This document shows positions 61,104-64,000 of a DNA stretch of 64,000 nucleotides, in pieces. Position 1 is the first letter of the stretch. The number at the start of each line of letters is the position of its first letter. Location: the NCBI RefSeq assembly GCF_032854445.1, contig NC_088301.1, positions 14,692,281 to 14,756,280 on the forward strand, written 5' to 3'. The notes under the pieces were generated by a model that worked only from the letters and a program-made list of their open reading frames with translations, made no database searches and was not told the DNA's origin. The stretch is from Liolophura sinensis (taxonomy: Eukaryota > Mollusca > Polyplacophora > Chitonida > Chitonidae). A program made the translations under genes and the position numbers.

Positions 61104-61245
61104 ATTTATTTACTTATTTATTTGATTGGTGCTTTACGCCGTACTCAAGAATATTTCACTTATACGACGGCGGCCAGCATTACGGTGGGAGGAAACCGGG
61201 CAGAAAGGAGAGGAAGCCCGCATAAGCTGGACTTGAACTCACAGT
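61104..61245 (-). repeat. SINE family 1, second copy, tail-to-tail with the first
   Basis: Runs tttatttacttatttatttg, gattggtgctttacgccgta, ctcaagaatatttcacttat, acgacggcggccagcattac, ggtgggaggaaaccgggcag, then jumps to aaggagaggaagcccgcata and gagctggacttgaactcaca-type head sequence, with about 70 bp deleted in between. Confidence 0.88.
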
Positions 61246-61340
61246 GAAATAAATAATTAACATCAAGGTACATGCATGTGCACATCGTTTTGTTCTCCTT
61301 GTCTGAGTACATCAGTTTGCTGTTTAAAGGTCTGGTATTT

Positions 61341-61552
61341 GATTATTTATTTATTTGATTGGTGTTTTACATTGTTCTCAAGAATATTTCACTTATACAA
61401 TGCAGCCAGCATAATGGTGCGTGGAAACAGGGCAGAGCCCGGGGGAATTCCACAACCATCTTCAGGTTTCTGACAGACCTTCCCACGTACAGCCGGAGAG
61501 GAAGCCAGCAACCACATTGGTGAGAGGCTCCTGGGTCATTACGCTGTTCTAG
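61341..61552 (-). repeat. SINE family 1, long copy with most of the head
   Basis: gattatttatttatttgatt, ggtgttttacattgttctca, agaatatttcacttatacaa, agagcccgggggaattccac, tctgacagaccttcccacgt, acagccggagaggaagccag and gtgagaggctcctgggtcat-type head. The B-box part (cttgaactcac) is lost, so it is not a Pol III-competent copy. Confidence 0.88.
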
Positions 61553-63279
61553 CCCCCCCTGGGGCATTTGTATACTGGACAATGATAAATGTTGAGAGGG
61601 GAGAGAAGTTCCAGTGTCTTCTTTTCAATATATGATTCCTGACAATATACTGACAACTACCTTTTAATGTTGTTTTCTTGTGTTCTTTTCCTTTTTTTTT
61701 GCAGTGAATAGAAACTATAAACATACCATACAAATATGACGCTATATAAAATATTTACATGGATTTGCACTTATTTAATTTCAGTTCAGAAACGTAACCA
61801 TCGTGTAAGATGAGCAGCTAAACTCTTGTGTACATATATTTTCAGTTCATACATAACTTACAACTTACATTTAAATGAGAAGTTGATGACAAAATGTGAA
61901 GACCGACATTAAATGGTCACCAGAATAACTACAACACAATATAATGGCAAAAATGTTATTCAAATTACTAAACTAGAACTACATGGGGTTATCACAGAGC
62001 AAACAGATTTACATTGTCAAAATACTTAGATAATTTACATACATGTGCAGACAAAATCTTACAAACTATGATAGAATTGTGTATATCTATAATTGTAGCT
62101 ATATGCGAAGAAATCCATGTGTGTCACTATGATATATTTGACTTTCCTCTCTAAAAATACGTTCAGCACAGCTCTCATAAAGTTGTACTGCAATTTTTTT
62201 TTGAAGCAACTTGTAATAAAAATGATTGTCCATTAACGATGCATTTAATCCGATGAATTTTATAGTTGTGCACATGACAACACTAAAAACAAAAAATGAC
62301 TAAACTAGGTCAGGTTCCTTTAGCTGGTAGTTATTTATGACAGAGTCAGAGGCTGGTGACCAAGAGTATCAAATTACTGTATTTCACCTAAATTTAGCAT
62401 TATTCATGTGACACATTCTGACAGATCCTTATTAATTCATCCACCTTACAGGACTTTTTGGGGGGACATCTGATTAATTTCCAATCAGAAAATCATTAGT
62501 ATTGACATCAAAAGTATCTTGAAAAGTTTGAAGACCTTTATGTGATTCTGAAAGTGTTATTTTTCATGCTAAACTTTAGGTTAAATACTGTACATGTAGT
62601 TAGTATTCCTGATGTTGTAAGGTGTCTGTCTTTCTGTCTGTGACTGACAGGCCATACCCCCCCCCCCCCCAAAAAAAAAAAAACAGTCAGCTCACTGGAG
62701 ACACATGTTCTGTCTCAGCTAGCTGTCATGACAAACCTTTATACATGTGGTTTAATTTAACTGTCGAAAAAAAAAAAAAAAAAGGTAAACATCAATCTCC
62801 TGTATACCTTCCAGACTATTCTAACAGGAGCACAAAAATAGATTTCTTCTCTGTAAAAATAAACTTGAGGAAGACTGAAGTTTTTCCATCCAACTAAAAT
62901 AAATGATTTAAACAGATCGAGTAGATCCCTGCAGGTCAGCATTCAGGTGGTATCATCATTCCACATTACACACGATTATATATGCTGGCGTACATAAATA
63001 ATATTAAAATTATTTTATAATTGGTTAGTTATCTTTGCAAATTAAAGCCTGTGGCTAGGAGTCTGAAGATAAGAGTGGAATGTCGCCTAACCTGTCTTTA
63101 TGCCTGCATATAACACAATTACATTTCATAGGCACATATCATGATTAGAAAGTTTGAACCATACGCTCACATAAATTTAATTGAAACACTGACTAAGTTA
63201 AAGGTACAAAATATGACCTAAATGTGCACATGAACTCAATCAAAATTTTGTTCAGTTTGTTCAGTTGGATTCAAGTACC
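61553..63279. other. intergenic with homopolymer tracts, no gene seen
   Basis: C14-A13 tract at about 62657-62683 and A18 near 62766-62783. No coding or RNA gene supported. Confidence 0.5.
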
Positions 63280-63511
63280 TTTAATTTATTTAATTCATTA
63301 TTAGACAGAGGTTTTTTTCGCTGTACTCAAATATATTTCATTTATACGATGATGGCCGACAATCATTATGGTGGGACGAAACTAGGCAGAGTCTGGGGGA
63401 AACCCCCAACAGGCTGCTCACAAAGCTTCCCACATATGGCCAGAGAGGAAGCCAACGTGAGCTGGACTTGAACTCACAGCAACCTCACTGGTGAGATCCG
63501 GGGTCATTACA
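63280..63511 (-). repeat. SINE family 1, diverged long copy
   Basis: tcgctgtactcaaatatatt, tcatttatacgatgatggcc, cattatggtgggacgaaact, agtctgggggaaacccccaa, ttcccacatatggccagaga, ggaagccaacgtgagctgga, cttgaactcacagcaacctc and ggtgagatccggggtcatta. It retains the reverse of the B box (gacttgaactcac). Confidence 0.88.
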
Positions 63512-64000
63512 AATTGTAAATACTGGGATGTGCAAGGAAAAAGGAATGTAATTACCACATGCTTGTAATGCACTTCCAATCTTCTTTTAAATACAGCACA
63601 CACAGCAGAAAATTAAATATGAAAATTAATACAAAACCAGATCAGGAGAAAAACAATGTTTGCATTAAGCAAAAAAAATGCGAAAACCCCCAAAACATCA
63701 ATTAATTCCGAAATATTTACTTAATGAAGCTGTCAATGATAACTGTCAGATACACAAAACCTGTAGTGATCCTGATCTAAATGCTGATTAATACTAGGGT
63801 TTTATCAAGTTTATACGGCAATGTAATAGATAGGAATGAATCATACCTGTCAGATTCACCTTACAATGGTATCTATGCTTTGCTATTTTGTATTATTGTT
63901 AAGATAATAATGCTTTCATCTCCAGGGGTAAAACTGACAGTACAACAAAAAACAAAAGAAATGGTGATTTACTTCTGATACATATTCGATAAGATGTACG
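63512..64000. other. intergenic, no gene seen
   Basis: AT-rich to the window end, no supportable feature. Confidence 0.5.

Noticed and set aside
60619-61225. ORFs of 146, 98 and 88 codons around 61 kb
   Set aside because: They read through the SINE pair; the recurring peptides (for example RCEFKSSSCWLP, FHLYDGGQHYGG) recur at other SINE copies.
2416-64000. Intact transposon, retrovirus or bacterial-type system
   Set aside because: No ORF above 151 codons, and no reverse transcriptase, integrase, transposase, helicase or CRISPR-type pattern was seen on either strand.

Overview
The window looks like nuclear DNA of a lophotrochozoan invertebrate, most likely a marine mollusc (a brachiopod is possible). 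It is AT-rich and intron-bearing, has very low gene density, and is sprinkled with tRNA-derived SINEs whose 3' part (the 'ggcgtaaaacaccaatcaaa' tail with AAATA repeats) I know from molluscan and brachiopod genomes. The host assignment is recall plus inference, not a database match. There is no rRNA, complete tRNA, CRISPR, phage or virus-like block, and no intact transposase or reverse transcriptase ORF.

Left edge (1-2415, minus strand): the 5' end of a Kruppel-like factor gene of the KLF2/KLF4 type. Exon 1 (2052-2150) gives the start and 33 residues. A 1672-bp GT-AG intron follows. Exon 2 (1-379) carries the acidic DDLLDLDFIL activation motif typical of KLF4 and a VKQE SUMO-type site, then runs off the window. 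The zinc fingers must lie further left. Upstream of the start is a compact candidate promoter with a TAAATA box, a CCAAT box, a perfect CArG box, a second CArG/MEF2-like box and a TATATAA element.

Middle and right (2.4-64 kb): essentially a gene desert. The only other segment with a convincing exon shape is 36880-37085 (minus), with a good 3' splice site, 67 codons and a stop; its family is not securely identified. The rest is AT-rich intergenic DNA containing: (i) about 15 copies or fragments of one tRNA-derived SINE family, two with target-site duplications and two fused tail-to-tail into a hairpin; (ii) at least two further SINE families with visible A and B boxes; (iii) a fold-back element with a tRNA-like head; (iv) a two-copy unclassified repeat; (v) four minisatellites (29, 30, 32 and 33 bp); (vi) TA and CA microsatellites and several potential G-quadruplexes.

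Reading as a whole: a regulatory gene at one edge with more than 60 kb of gene-poor DNA upstream, the usual setting for long-range enhancers. Most open reading frames in the desert are chance or satellite-derived and I have not called them. I did not find a convincing new multi-gene system; the best leads are the SINE structures, the minisatellite with all three minus-strand frames open, the two-copy repeat, and the isolated exon.
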